Assembly (NCBI RefSeq): GCF_001522545.3
Contig: NC_031770.1
Coordinates: forward strand, 110,359,205-110,423,204
Direction: 5' to 3'
From: Parus major
Lineage: Eukaryota > Chordata > Aves > Passeriformes > Paridae
DNA length: 64,000 bases
Each line of letters opens with the position of its first letter. The first letter of the stretch is position 1. The notes below the pieces were generated by a model that had not been told where the DNA came from, did no database searches, and saw only the letters and a program-made list of their open reading frames with translations. Positions 12,846 through 25,423 of the stretch are shown here, in pieces. The position numbers and the translations under genes are program-made.

Positions 12846-14321
12846 GAGAGAAAACTAACCCTGCCTAACTGTGGGGTTGGCTCCTCAAAACCAAGATGAA
12901 TTCTATAGAGTGAGGTCTGAGGAGTCAGTGGACCTTATTTACATTCCTATGGAAGCCAGGCCCCTGTGAGCAGAGAGAAAAGAAAACAGGAGAAGAAGAA
13001 ATTTAGGTTTTTCAGGCATTTTTACCTTCTTACCTCTGAGCAGCTGCAGCAAGATGTTCCCTGGATTTTTTTAAAGAAATAAAAGCCAAATAAGATCTAG
13101 GCCAGCCACTCAGTTACACGTCAGAAATGGAGGTGCATTTCTCATTGTTTTGTTTGGAACCATTTTTTCCTTTGGACTTTACATGTTATGTTCCTAGATA
13201 AATCTTTGGCTAAGGCCCAATCCAACCATAGCTACCAAACTGCTGGAGCTTCCCAAATATGGATTTTGGTCCATCATCTCTTTCCTCACCTGCAGAACAG
13301 TTGTCCAGTGAGTGAATAAGATGCCAGCAGCTCTTTCTTTTCCCAGGAACCTCTCAATTAATTTTTATTGTGATGCTTTTCTCCATGAGTTGTTCAATCT
13401 ACCCTTGTGATAATCAATGGAATTACATTTTTAAAAACCTCTCCAGTGCGGTGGGGCTATTTAATCTTCTGGAGGAAATGAATTGTTTAAGTTGGTTGGG
13501 ATGGAGAATAAGACCAAGTCCCTTTGGAGTATCATGGGGTGTTCTGCCCCATGTCAGGGTGCAGGGGGATGTGTTGGGAGCTGAAGGTGATCCCAGTGCA
13601 GGCTGTGCCCTTCCTGACATGACTGTGACTTGGATTTGTGCTCCAGCCAGGAGACAAGACTGGAGAAGAGATATCTCCAGTATAGGTCTTGGGTCCATCC
13701 TGGGAACAAGGCAGGGGATTTGCTGGAGAGACTAGATCCTTTGTTTTGGGACTCTTTCCAAGGGTATTGATGAGTCTTGATGCTCCCTGGATTCATATGT
13801 TTATCTGCACAGGACAAAAACTCTGTTTTGCTGAAATGAAAATGCAAATGGGGATTCCTGAGTAAGGCAGAATCACTGGGAAAGTTGCTTAAATAAAAGT
13901 ATTTAGAATGAAAAAGAATCCATGCAGTTGCAGGGAAATACAGGTGTCCTGCTCTTGCAGTGGTGCTTTCCAAGAGAGATTCCTCTCTCCAAGAAAGTAA
14001 CCTTCACACTCAGGCTTCAGCATTTAGATGGGATCTGGATTTCAAGCCCCCCAAATGTGAATCCAGTCAGGATGAGCACAGAGGCTGTTCCCTACTGGAA
14101 CAGCTGGGGTGGGGTGGCCGATCCAGAGTCTCAGGAAGATAAGGACAAGGAGTCAGAGGACTCCTGAATACGACACCATTTCCAATTCCAGCACTGATAT
14201 CTCTGTATTTCTCTCCTCCAGACTGTAAGGACAACCTGACGTGAGTTGAACCTTCAGGCTCCTGAGCCTGCCCCAGATGCAATAATTTAGTGAGCAGATG
14301 ATGTTTTCCACCAAAGCTCCT

Positions 14322-15320
<999 letters not shown>

Positions 15321-15471
15321 AGCTCCTTAAAGCAAAAGTAAAAGAGGGGACCTTATTTTTGTTTACGGTAAACACAGATCATGAAACAAACACAAACCTT
15401 CAGATAAGCTTTCTTTCTGGTTGCTGTATGTATAAAAAAAAAAAAAAAAAGATATTCTCTATGTTTTGTAA

Positions 15472-15509
15472 GTAAAAACAAAAAGAAAAACTTTTCTTTT
15501 GTTTTTTAC
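15472..15509 (+). other. XKR6: A-rich / U-rich hairpin in XKR6 3' UTR
   Basis: The arm GTAAAAACAAAAAGAAAA (15472-15489) is followed after two bases by TTTTCTTTTGTTTTTTAC (15492-15509), its near-perfect reverse complement with two mispaired positions. In the RNA this gives an 18-base arm pair closed by G-C at the outer end; the innermost pairs must open to form a loop. It lies about 150 bases after the stop and close behind a long A-run. Low sequence complexity means part of the match could be chance. Confidence 0.6.
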
Positions 15510-15901
15510 ACACAAGAAACAGTATTTCAACTTCCACACCTAGGATTCACAGGTGGAGAAGGAGGCATCTCCACATCAGTTTTATATCGTACACCAAGTG
15601 TAGAACATTATTTATGGGATTGGTGCTGATTGAAAAATATAAAAAAAAAACAAACAAACAAACCTACAACTGCCTTATGCCCTTAGGTGCTGAGTTTCAT
15701 TAAGTACTGTCACCTTTCTCATGCAAAACTCTTTGATGATTATATGCCAGGAAAAAACAAAAGAAAAACCAACCATCCAACTGAAATGCCAACCTTAAAA
15801 TTAAAAAAAAATAATTAACAACAACAACAAAAAGAGAGAAATGTATGACAAAAAATTAAATCCTGTTGCTCTTATTGGATTTAGCGGAAAAAAACCCTCC
15901 A

Positions 15902-15907
15902 AATAAA
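15902..15907 (+). promoter_or_regulatory. XKR6: Candidate poly(A) signal AATAAA
   Basis: This is an exact AATAAA on the coding strand about 580 bases after the XKR6 stop, followed by a purine-rich stretch (GATAAGAAAGCAAA repeated twice). No clear GU-rich downstream element follows within 40 bases, so usage is uncertain. Confidence 0.35.
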
Positions 15908-16336
15908 GATAAGAAAGCAAAGATAAGAAAGCAAAGCCAAGACAACCCCAATGGAGTTTGATTTTTCCAACATCTGAAAGACAAAATCAGGACTGTAAGA
16001 TAATCTGGCAAGGAATTTATAACACCATTGGGTCAAGCCTTGACCGAGTCATGTTATAAAGGTGACCCCACCCTGGAACCGTTTCCCTCGTGGAAATGGA
16101 CCCTGTACAAAGGTGGGATTGTACCAGATCAGTGTGAAAATACAGGATCTGATCTTGTTCCCAACAACTGCTCGTGCTGAAGCCCCACTGTCTCCAGTGG
16201 AGCAAATACCAACCAGTCTGAGCCCAGAATAAGGCCTGCCACCTTGACTTCTGGAAAATAAGAAATTATCAAAATTATAAACCAAAAACGTGATCCGAAA
16301 GTACATTTCCACATATCTAATAATTATTTCAGTAAT

Positions 16337-16342
16337 AATAAA
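16337..16342 (+). promoter_or_regulatory. XKR6: Candidate poly(A) signal AATAAA
   Basis: This is an exact AATAAA inside AGTAATAATAAAACTC, about 1 kb after the XKR6 stop. The downstream bases contain CATGGTAGC and later TTTGACC but no strong GU-rich tract, so it is only a candidate proximal site. Confidence 0.35.
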
Positions 16343-16574
16343 ACTCAGCATGGTAGCAAAAAGCGAGTCAATTTAAAGGCACAATACTTGATCAGTGACT
16401 GGCAAAATAATTTGACCTACTGTATCATTTTAAGGCTGTGAAAGGCATACATGTATTATTTGTAATCTCGTGTAAGACCTGTCATGTCTCATTCAGTGCG
16501 AGCCTTAAAGTGATTGTAAAGCATCTTTCGTTCCATTTTGGGGATTTTTGGGTTTTGATTTTTTGTTTTGTTTC

Positions 16575-16601
16575 TGTTTTGTTTTTAAGGAAAACAAAAC
16601 A
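16575..16601 (+). other. XKR6: Perfect 11-bp hairpin in XKR6 3' UTR
   Basis: TGTTTTGTTTT (16575-16585) and AAAACAAAACA (16591-16601) are exact reverse complements around a 5-base loop TAAGG. The arms sit between a GT-rich run upstream and an AC-rich run downstream (about 16618-16670), which offer further pairing in the RNA. It could be a structural element or a by-product of low complexity. Confidence 0.6.
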
Positions 16602-17328
16602 TGAAAAAGTCGGGATTAAAAAAAAACACAAAAACACAAAAACAAACAACAACAAAACAACCAACAAAACTTCTTCAAACGGTAATAACCTGTAAAACTG
16701 ACTCACGTCTCGAGATGATTTGGTGCTTTGTATTTTTGTTGATGTTGTTGTTGTGACTTAGCTGAGAAAATTCTTCGACTCGGTTACATGTGGGGAACTG
16801 CTGATAAAAACTGTCTCGTGTCACCCTCTACTGTAAGTACATGGCGAGAAACAACAACCAGAGGAAATCCAAGAGCGTAGCGAGAGCGCCGTTGTTTAGC
16901 TTAGCCTTCCACCGCCAGGAGATGCTGCCACCTCCGATGCTGGCAAAGCCCAGTCGGCCCCGCCAAGGGCTGTGTGGGGCTGTCTTGACATTTCCAAATA
17001 ACCCGCTCGGTGTCTGAACATTCTCATCTCTCTCGGATTCTGTTTCTGTGCTGGAATCTCTTGGGTTTTGGTTTTTTTTTTTTTTTTTTTGAGTTGAATC
17101 ACCGGGTTTGCGTCTATCCGACACCCTTTTTTTTCCGTTTCGAGAGTATTGCTCCTTTAAAGGAATATTCCCGTTTCAGGGCATCTTTTCAATCCCACCA
17201 TCCCTCTACTTGGGAGGGGAAAAACAACAACAACAAAATGAGATATTTTTAAGTGAATGCTGTAGTATTTTCTGTGTGTAATCGCAATTTTTTATTCCAG
17301 AAATACTGTAACTGTCTAGGGTGCAAAA

Positions 17329-17370
17329 CTCCCATGCTGACCTATTCTGAAGAGAAGATCAGCATGGGGG
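17329..17370 (+). other. XKR6: Strong stem-loop in distal XKR6 3' UTR
   Basis: CCCATGCTGA (17331-17340) pairs exactly with TCAGCATGGG (17359-17368). One G-U and one C-G pair extend the stem to 12 pairs (17329-17330 with 17369-17370). The 18-base loop holds an inner four-pair stem, TTCT (17345-17348) with AGAA (17353-17356). Unlike the A/T-rich hairpins nearby, the arms have mixed composition, so a chance match is less likely. It is short for a microRNA precursor. Its function is unknown. Confidence 0.75.
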
Positions 17371-17530
17371 GATATTTTTTAATTATGATTATGATTTATT
17401 TTTTTTTTAATTTCAGGAATCAGTTGGTTTTTTTAATTATGATAGTATTTAAAGAAACTAGTACCAATTTTATATAACAGTTTAAAAGAAGCTGAATGCT
17501 TTCTTCGCCTGAATATACCTGAAGAGAAAC

Positions 17531-20500
17531 ATTTTTTTCAATCAGTGACCCTTTGCAGTGTTCTGAGAAAACGTTGGGGTTTCTTCAGTTGTTTAATTTT
17601 GTTTTGTAAAGGGAACTTTTAACTGGTGTCTGTCCCTTTCAAGGAGGGCAGGACTCCTTCACGCCAAACTATAGACACACGGCAAAGTTTATACAAAGCC
17701 AAATTGTCACTGGTACTGTAATTCCCAGTCAAACTCCATTTCAGGCAGATGTTTCTGGGCTCTGATTACAACCAATGTGATGGTCACATTTTCATGCAAA
17801 GGGAGGGATTTGGTCTTGTCATCCCCTATCTAACTCCCCAGTCCCTTGTTTGCTGTGCTCATAAATACATATATAGATATATATATATATACACACATGA
17901 ACTGATATATATTTGTGAAAAGCTTTCATTTCCCTTCTCCATTGTCTGTGCTTCACAGCCAGTCCCTTCTCAAGTGTCCTACTAACATTTCACCCTGTTT
18001 CTCCCCTGATCAGTGTGCTGTCTCCATAAAAAGAGGTAATTTGTGAAGTGAACTCTCTGTCTCCACCTGCTGAGTCCTAAAAACACGGAGGTGCCCATCC
18101 TCCAGCTACAGACCTGCATTTCTCCCTTCAGAACTTTCTTTTGACTTGCCTTTAATGTTAGTGTAGACTTGTCTTGACCTTATACTCCATGTAAAGGCTC
18201 CTCTTGGTCGTTGCATGAAGAGCTCTCCTCCTCACATCTGCATTTTCGTGGCAAAAGCATGAGAAAGGAATGGATGGCAAACAGCCCTGCTGTTCCTTGG
18301 GGACCATTTTTCCAGGAGGTGGCATTCTCATTTTCAAAATCACCGTAAGAAGGTCCTGCACCCCAAACTCGTCAACCTTGAGGTCTGGAAATGTGGTGCT
18401 GATCACTGACCCCCATTGAACAGCCAGACCCTTCCCACCAGGACAGTGACAAGGAGCCAAGGCACAGTCACCAGGTGCCAGGAGGAGGAGACCCTTCAGT
18501 GTTGCCTCTCATGAGCAACTCCAGCCTGCCTTCCCTCAGGAACGGGATCTTACTCCACACCACCACACCAACAGCCGTCGCCTCCGCCCCGGGCCGGGAG
18601 CGGAGGGGCAAACACTCTGGAAGTGTCCTTACTTCTCAATGCAGTGCTAACTTCTCACAACCAAACCAGCTTAACCAAGGGCTTGACACAAATCCCTGTT
18701 CCAAAGTCCTCCTCCTTCGTGGCTCGTAGTGTGGATAACAACAAAGACAGGCGCCTCCACTGCGAGTTAAGACTGTTTCATTACTTGCATAAACTTTCTG
18801 CCTCTGCTTCTCCTTTCTTTGAATGATATCCTTCTGCATCATCATTTAGCAAAGGATTCCCAGGGAGAGCCTGTGTCATCCCTGAAGAACTCTTTCTTTT
18901 TCCAGGACTTCATTACAGCCTTAACGTAAAGCACGTAAAGCTCTGCCACTACTCCCAACATGTTCCTGATGGACAGTTTGGGGTGGTGACCATTTCCTTT
19001 TGGGATTACCTGTGATCTTGTTGCCAAACAGCGCCTTTTGCCAAGCCAAAAGCTCAGGGTGGAAAACTACCCCAGCTCTCTATTGGTACTAATCCCAGTG
19101 CTAAGAGTCTCATCCTTTCCTCCTGTTTTTTTTTTTAAATTTTCCCTTTGATTTTTCGGTGTGCACTTTTGCAGGTTGGTCAGCAACTTCTTTTGTTTTC
19201 ACTTGTATTTTAACTCCTCAGCTTTTCCCTGGTACCTTTTTAGACCATATCTCACCTTCTGGCCAGAAGATACTGCATGAGGAGCTTTTCAAACTGCCGT
19301 GGAGAAGGTTGAACCTGTATTTATTCACATCACAAGATCCGTGGGCAACTTCTCTGGCACATTTGTGGTGCTGGACTCACTCTGGGATCATCTAAACCAG
19401 CCAACTGTGCCATGCCAGGGCAATGCCAAGGCACGAGGGCTCCACCATCCCGACTGTTATTGTTCAAACCTTCCCTGGCATGGTTTTGATCCACTCCAAG
19501 GAGCCCTGGGCTCAGGCACAGCTTGCCCAGGCTTTGGCATTGACCAGACACCATCCCCAGTCGGCAGTTTAGATGCAGCTGCTCCATATCAGGGGTGGAA
19601 GATTTTAGGAGTCAGGATGGGGCCAGCACTACTCAGTTGGCTTCATGGCCAGAATGGATCCTGGAAGTGTTTTATTTCCTGATGAAGATATAACTCCATG
19701 CCACAGACCAGGATGCAGGAAGTGGTGGAGTACGTCAGCTCGGATCTGGCGTTTTTCTGTTTTCTGCCTGATTCAATGGACAAGTTATTTTTCAGCTCAC
19801 TTTGTTCCTTTTGCTGAGGTTGTTTTGCAAACTGCATCACTTTTATGGCTCAGATGTCAACCCATCCATCCCTCCATCCATGTCAGATGGATGGCATGTT
19901 TACTGTGATAGCGTTACACATCCATAGGCAGCTAATTCAGAGACAGGAATCATTCAGACCAGACCAAATCAACAGTGGAAACACAGGAATTACAAGGTCC
20001 CTGCCCATGCCCTTGTCATGCTTTGCCACCCACCAGAGGCATTCTTCATCTGCAGCAAATCCAACCTGAACTGCAGAAGAGGAGCCAATAGTGAATAATT
20101 ACCAGTGCAAAATGCAAGTGAGACACCCATTTCAAGTGTAAATATATATAGTTTCAGTGTTTGGGATTGGAGCTAATTCTCTGCTTCACCCTGTCCTTTT
20201 GTGCACCGGCCAAAAGTCAGCAGTCATTTGCATGTATTTTTATTTAAAGCTGACTGGATGAAACAGGGCAAAAATAAATCCAAGCTTTAGTGAATGTCCT
20301 GCTAAAATGTGGCTCACATGAGGAGCATCGCTATTGACTTTCAGAATGCAATCACCCTGTGCTCTTCAGATGTATTTTTGTACACACAAGATTCACTTCA
20401 CAATTTATCCCACCCTGGCCCTGCATGTCACACCTGTCACCCGCACACCTGCAGCATGACTAAACCTCCTGAAGAAAATGTGGTCTGAGGTTAGTCCAGC

Positions 20501-21754
20501 ACGATTTCATTGAAGCTCAGAGGTGCTTTGAAAAGGAAAACTTACTACTGTGCATTTGCAAAACCTTTTAGTGCCTGCTTGCTGGGCAGCTTGGGCAGGA
20601 GACAATTTGGAAGCTGCCGGAGTCAGCGGAAAATTGTGGAGACAGGCTTTCCTAGGATTTTTCCTTCTTTTGCTGGGTTTGCTTTTCTCTGGGTTCTGTT
20701 CAGATCAAACGTGGTCCTGCAAAAGAAAACCCACCAGAAAACAAAAACCCAAATAACCATGACAAAACAAGGTCTATGCCAATCCCCACAGAAGCTGAGG
20801 TGGCTGATGAAGGACGGTAGGGATGATGTGAACTCCGTTGTGGACCCTTTGCTTGCTGGAGCTTGCATGCTGTTCTTTTGGCAGTTGTCTCAAGCCCTGG
20901 GGGCTTTGGGGATGGTGCTTTCCCAGGGTTATGATTGCTGGTTTTATTTTTCCTTGGAGCTCAGGTGTATTCTGGTGCAGAGAATCTCAGCCTGGTTTGA
21001 ACGAGGAGATTTGAGGCTATCCCAAATAGACGTGGGCAAACCTTTCACTGTGTGCAGAACGCATTTCCAGACCTTTGGGTACCGCTAGAGATTGTTGCAA
21101 TCCACTTAATTCTCCATGAGCACGTTCAGAATCGCTTCATTGTTCTGTTGTGTTTGAACTCGGGAATAACGGTGTGGTGACTCTTTCCTGTCGAGGTGTG
21201 ATGTGAAGAAAGGGAGGAGTTTTCCTGCTGTGCTGGGTATTGCCTGTGCTCAACCCTTGTTCCTTACTTGAAGCTCAGACAGTGGGATAATGAGAAAAAT
21301 GGGAAAATGAGATGACAGATCACTGCATATGTTCCACTGGCTCTTCGCTGATGAGGAGGGAGGCAATTGGTGACTATTAAAATAAATCTGCATAAACCAT
21401 CTGGACCTCGGTGTATATCCAGACATGCACAGAAACCAATTGGAAAGTGATGTTGATAAAATAACGTGGATACCTTTTCCTGTCGTATATTAAAAACCTA
21501 AAAATGAAACCAAACCAAAACCAAGACCTGCAAATGGAAAAAAAAAAAATAAAATTAATATTTGAGAGCATAAACCTTCCTGTGCCCTCCCCATTCCTTT
21601 GGGACACATGCAGCAAGGCAACTGTTTGAAAGCCAGGCACTTTGTAATCCGCGGAGTTAATTGGATTTGTGCAATGCTGTGTTTGTCAGATGGTCTCTTA
21701 CAGAGAGCGTAGAAAGTGACCACGGTCTAAAAGTCATTGCAGATTTTTGGGTGA
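17531..21754. other. Non-coding stretch downstream of XKR6
   Basis: No exon, RNA gene or intact transposon is recognised. It contains an AT microsatellite (17867) and a short CpG-dense patch at about 18575-18610. It also has a segment at 20110-20460 with an ATTTGCAT octamer and two CACCTG E-boxes that looks like conserved regulatory DNA (see findings). The 192-codon open frame at 20510-21088 resembles no known protein and is treated as chance. Confidence 0.6.
17867..17897. repeat. AT-rich microsatellite
   Basis: The run alternates AT/TA dinucleotides with one G interruption and a short ACACAC end. It is ordinary low-complexity DNA. Confidence 0.9.
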
Positions 21755-21940
21755 CAGTACTCCTGGGTTTCGACCCCAGCTCTGCCACGAAGTTGCTGTG
21801 TAACCTTGGGCAAGTGATTTAACCTTTCTGTGCCTACAGTTTACCCATCTGTACATGGGTATAATAATATTTACCTACCTCACAGGGGTGTTGTGAGGCT
21901 TAAGTTAACGTGTGTGAGAGGTGCTGGAAGTGCGCCGTGA
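21755..21940 (+). repeat. Well preserved MIR SINE
   Basis: About 185 bp follow the MIR consensus block by block. CTGGGTTTCGACCCCAGC is followed by TCTGCCACGAAGTTGCTGTG, ACCTTGGGCAAGTGATTTAA and CCTTTCTGTGCCTACAGTTT. ACCCATCTGTACATGGGTAT, the ATAATATTTACCTACCTCA block and GGGGTGTTGTGAGGCTTAAG complete it. MIR is a tRNA-derived SINE that amplified before amniotes diversified, so copies in birds are normally barely recognisable. The tRNA-derived promoter part at the 5' end is mostly missing or diverged. Preservation at this level suggests selection on the element. Confidence 0.9.
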
Positions 21941-22564
21941 AAATTCCATTCTTGCTGGGTTTGTGCTGCTGTGGGGGATGAGAAGTGAAGGGGTGGGTTA
22001 CAACATGCAGAAGGAAAACCTGCTGGTGCATGCCTTGAGAAAGTGATTTGAAGTCTTTTCTCTCCCCAAAAGCAAGGAACGGAGAAAATTGTTGTGCGCC
22101 AACTGAACAGCCTTGCTTTCCTGGTCAAATGTAACAGCACTATTTGCAATATTATTTTCTTACACAACAGGTGACCTTTCCCTTTTCCTTGCTGTTTCTG
22201 AAAACTTGAAACTAAAGATGACAAAAGTATTTCTGAACCGAACAGATTACTGATGAATACTTGAATTTCTTTAAAAGTTGCTCTCATCAGCCACGGTTAA
22301 ATGTGCACTAATCTTTCAGTCATCAGCTTCCATCTGAATACAGTGAAAAATTTGCTCACGCTGTTTTGGAATAGCCTGGACCTTATTTGGGAGGCTGGTA
22401 TTGCTGAGGACTCTTGTAGGCATGGGAAAACTAGTGTCTCAACTGATAAACACGTGAAAAAATATCTTTTCTTTCTCTTTCTGTTTTTGCCTTTTAAGTT
22501 CCTTGACTGCCTAAGACAGCACAATAACTGCAGTTTTACTTGGTTTATTTGTTTGTACAGTTGC

Positions 22565-22608
22565 TTTTTTGTTTTGTTTTGGTTTGGTTTTGTTTTGTTT
22601 TGTTTTTG
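22565..22608 (+). repeat. GTTTT pentanucleotide microsatellite
   Basis: This is a run of imperfect TTTTG units with GGTTT variants. Similar short GTTTT runs occur at about 24396 and 30420 on the same strand. Confidence 0.85.
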
Positions 22609-23564
22609 AACTGTTTCCTTACGTGAAGGGCGAAGGTGGGATGTGAAAGGATAAAATAGACCCAACGCTGCTCCCGTGCGACTCCTCCTGAAGTCCCTGC
22701 TTTCCTGGAGAAAAAAACCTGTGCCACATCTAGAGAGACCAGACCAGGCTGCCTTCACCATCTTCCTGCAGGCAAAACCTCCCTTGCCACCTGTGGGAGT
22801 TTTGGCTGTTGGTTCCATGTCCATCGAGGTGGATTCATCCCCGGCTGAGCCCCAAGCCACTCGGGTGAAAGCCAGGATAACTTTCTTTAGAACGAGGGAA
22901 GGGATCCAGTTCATTGCTCTAAATGTCACCACTGGTCAGGTGATTCAGAAGGGAAAAACATGTGATAGAAAGCCTGGGGTTCAGGGGGGTTTTGGTGTTT
23001 TTATTGTCTAAGTGTCCTGACCATTATGCGATGTCTCCTGTGGGAATGCAATGCCAGGCAGGACCCCCTGCTCCCTCTGAGAGAAGCTTTGTGAAGTCTG
23101 CTCACACACTCCTTACTCAGGCAAAACTCCTGGGTTTTGTTGTTGGGTCTCCTTTTCTGTCCTGAGTAAGGACTGTGGAGTCTGGTCTGTTTGGGATCAC
23201 TGGGGGTTGTTTCAGGTGGCCACTGTCTTCTCTAGCCCAAGACTTGCCTTGCATGAAGCAAGAAGGAAGCTCTGGCTTGGTCTGCCACGTACCTTCCCTG
23301 TCCCTTCTCTGTATCCACCATGGGGAGGGAGTTCAAAATCTTCTGGCTACAGGAGCCAGGCTCTTCCACCTGAATTTCCAGGCAGCTGCACATCTTCCTG
23401 CTGGGGCAGAGCAAATTTAGAAGCCCCACTCCTGCAGATGGGCCGTGGCTCATCCGCATTGGCTTTGGGTCTGCTCCTTCCCCATCCTTCTCCCCAGCTG
23501 TTTCTTTGCCCTGTTTTAAGCATTCAGCTTGGTGCTTCTGGGTTCTTTTTACTGCTTCTGTTCC

Positions 23565-23567
23565 AAA

Positions 23568-23599
<32 letters not shown>

Positions 23600-23605
23600 A
23601 AAAAA
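23565..23605 (+). repeat. A-rich low-complexity run
   Basis: Four A-blocks of 5 to 12 bases are separated by single G residues. It gives the lysine-rich or phenylalanine-rich ends of several chance open frames. Confidence 0.9.
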
Positions 23606-23794
23606 GATTGAAGTTGGGAAAAAAAAGCAGCAATGTAACTCCTTCGGTGCTATGCTAACTGCTTTGTTTGACCCAACCAAATGCTGGCCAACAAGCGGAT
23701 ATTCCCTCTTTGTCCTAAAAAGCACCACACATCTGTGTCTTGAACAGGGATGGACTGAGAGGGCTGAGAGAGGGCAAGTGTGGTTTTGAAAGCA

Positions 23795-23800
23795 ATTAAA
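23795..23800 (+). promoter_or_regulatory. Candidate poly(A) signal ATTAAA
   Basis: ATTAAA in GCAATTAAAGTCTC is followed within 6-20 bases by TGTGTATCTGGT, a plausible GU-rich downstream element. It could be a distal XKR6 site 8.5 kb after the stop, or chance. Confidence 0.25.
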
Positions 23801-23913
23801 GTCTCATGTGTATCTGGTAGAGCAAAAAGATGTAGGTGCAGACTGCTTTCAAAGCTCGTTGTGGCCCACCTCGTGGAATTAAATAGGATATAGCCTATAA
23901 GGTATTGAGGGCA

Positions 23914-23951
23914 TTATATATATATATATCTATTTAAAAAAAAAAAAAAAA
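23914..23951. repeat. AT repeat followed by a 16-base A run
   Basis: Alternating TATATA from 23914 leads through CTATTT into an uninterrupted A16 (23936-23951). It is simple low-complexity DNA inside an AT-rich island. Confidence 0.9.
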
Positions 23952-25326
23952 GACAAAAAATTCACATTATTGATAAATCACCCTTTAATTCCCCTGAAAT
24001 TGCGCTGTTTAACAAGGAAACCACCTGGCTGTGCTTGCCCCTGGTTGTTCCGGTATGGCCCACTTCAGCAGCGAGAGTAGAACAGCAGGAAGAGAGAGAA
24101 TTCCTCCTACTATATATTAAGCCTGAAGTGAAGTGTGTGCCTAGGAATTTTCAGGATTAAAGGGATTAATCAACATGTATGTCTGAGTCTATATCCCCAG
24201 TCTCGTGGAAATATAGGTGAGCATACATGCCATGTTACTGCAGCAGTATATATGTTTTAATATATATGAACACATTGTGAATTCCAAAGGGCTTTTTCGA
24301 GATGAGGAAGGTCATTCCTGGTGAGAGGTGCTAGCAATTTGGGATTTGCAAGCAGGGTTGAAATAAACATTCCTTGTAGGGTTTTTTTTTTTTTCTTTTG
24401 TTTTGCTTTGTTTTGTTTTTTTAATTAAAAGACTATCAGTAGCTTAAGGTCCTGAGGAAATGCTGTCCCACCTGATCTTCCACTTCTTAAGAAATCTGGA
24501 AACCAAAATCAGAGCAAACATGAGGGCCCAACACAGCATCAGGATAAATCAGTAGAGCTCCACTGATGGCCAGGTGCCTCCTTACACTATCTATGCTAAA
24601 ACCAGTCTTTTCTACTGGTGTTGGGGAGCCCAAACAGGGCCCTGTTGGTCTTTAACTGTGACAGTAGAGTTCATGTTTGAGCTTGTAGAGTTTGTCAAAA
24701 CCCAGGCAAAAGTTGGGCAAAAGCAGAAGTATCTTTCCAAGAGGAGCCATCTGAGTGTAGCCTACCCCTGATCTCTATGGGGGCTTTGTAGTCCCTGGTT
24801 TTAGCTGAGGAAGAGATGGTTTCTGCTTTCACCAGAATCAGCACTGCAACGAGAACAGCCCTGTCAACACACGCAGCAAATGGGGCCCTCCTTTGCAGGG
24901 AGTAAACCCTCCAGATCTGATTTCAAGCCCTTAAAATTCAAATGCCACATGCCACTCGAAGGGAATGATTATTGTTTTGCCTCCAGATGTCATTCCCGTT
25001 CATCAGTCACAAGGACAAGCAGCTCATATTTTCCTTTTGAGCTGTATTTACCAATAAAACTCGCTGCCAGTGCCAGATCCTCCTCCCCTCAGCCCCAGCT
25101 GAACGCCACCTGCATCCCGCCCCCGCCTTTCCTCCCCTTCTTTCACTCTAAAAGCAAACACTGTTCCTTCCTAAGCAGGGAAGATCCAGGACAAATGCCA
25201 GCTGATTACACCTGCAATCTGTTCTCTTGAGGGGCTGGTTTCAGTTTCTGAGGGCACGCGAGTACACGCGGGGACGCGCCCGCAGCAATTTCAGTAGCCT
25301 GAAGCCGAAGCCTCTTGACTTCAACG

Positions 25327-25423
25327 TGGGGGATTCTTGGGGTCATCCCATGTGGGGCCAGGAGTTGGACTTCCATGATCCTTGTGGGTCCCTTCCAACT
25401 CAGGATATTCTGTGATTCCATGA
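25327..25423 (+). repeat. CR1 LINE 3' tail fragment
   Basis: It contains the 'gttggacttccatgatcctt' block, 'gtgggtcccttccaactcag' and 'gatattctgtgattccatga', the standard end of a CR1 copy. About 95 bp are recognisable. It sits directly after a short CpG-dense patch at 25247-25310. Confidence 0.9.

Larger units (their letters stand above)
15321..17530 (+). other. XKR6: Probable XKR6 3' UTR (end uncertain)
   Basis: Directly after the stop the sequence becomes AT-rich. It has many A and T homopolymer runs (for example A-runs from about 15433 and 15641, and a T-run around 17072-17091), AATAAA signals at 15902 and 16337, and no open frame that looks like protein. It also keeps CpG dinucleotides in a few places (about 16864-16965), which is unusual for neutral DNA. 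The 3' end cannot be fixed: either AATAAA could be used, or transcription may continue much further, since similar sequence recurs downstream. Three strong local hairpins are listed separately. Confidence 0.6.
21941..25326. other. Non-coding stretch with simple repeats and an AT-rich island
   Basis: There is no recognised exon. The 211-codon reverse frame at 22297-22932 and the 111-codon frame at 22676-23011 have no recognisable domains. The stretch holds a GTTTT repeat, an A-rich run, an ATTAAA with a GU-rich follow-on at 23795, and an AT-rich, complex island at about 23860-24300 that looks like 3' UTR or conserved DNA. Confidence 0.55.

Noticed and set aside
20510..21088. 192-codon forward ORF
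   Set aside because: No recognisable domain; its composition looks like translated non-coding DNA.
22297..22932. 211-codon reverse ORF
   Set aside because: It runs through the GTTTT microsatellite and gives a lysine/asparagine-rich low-complexity stretch; no domain.
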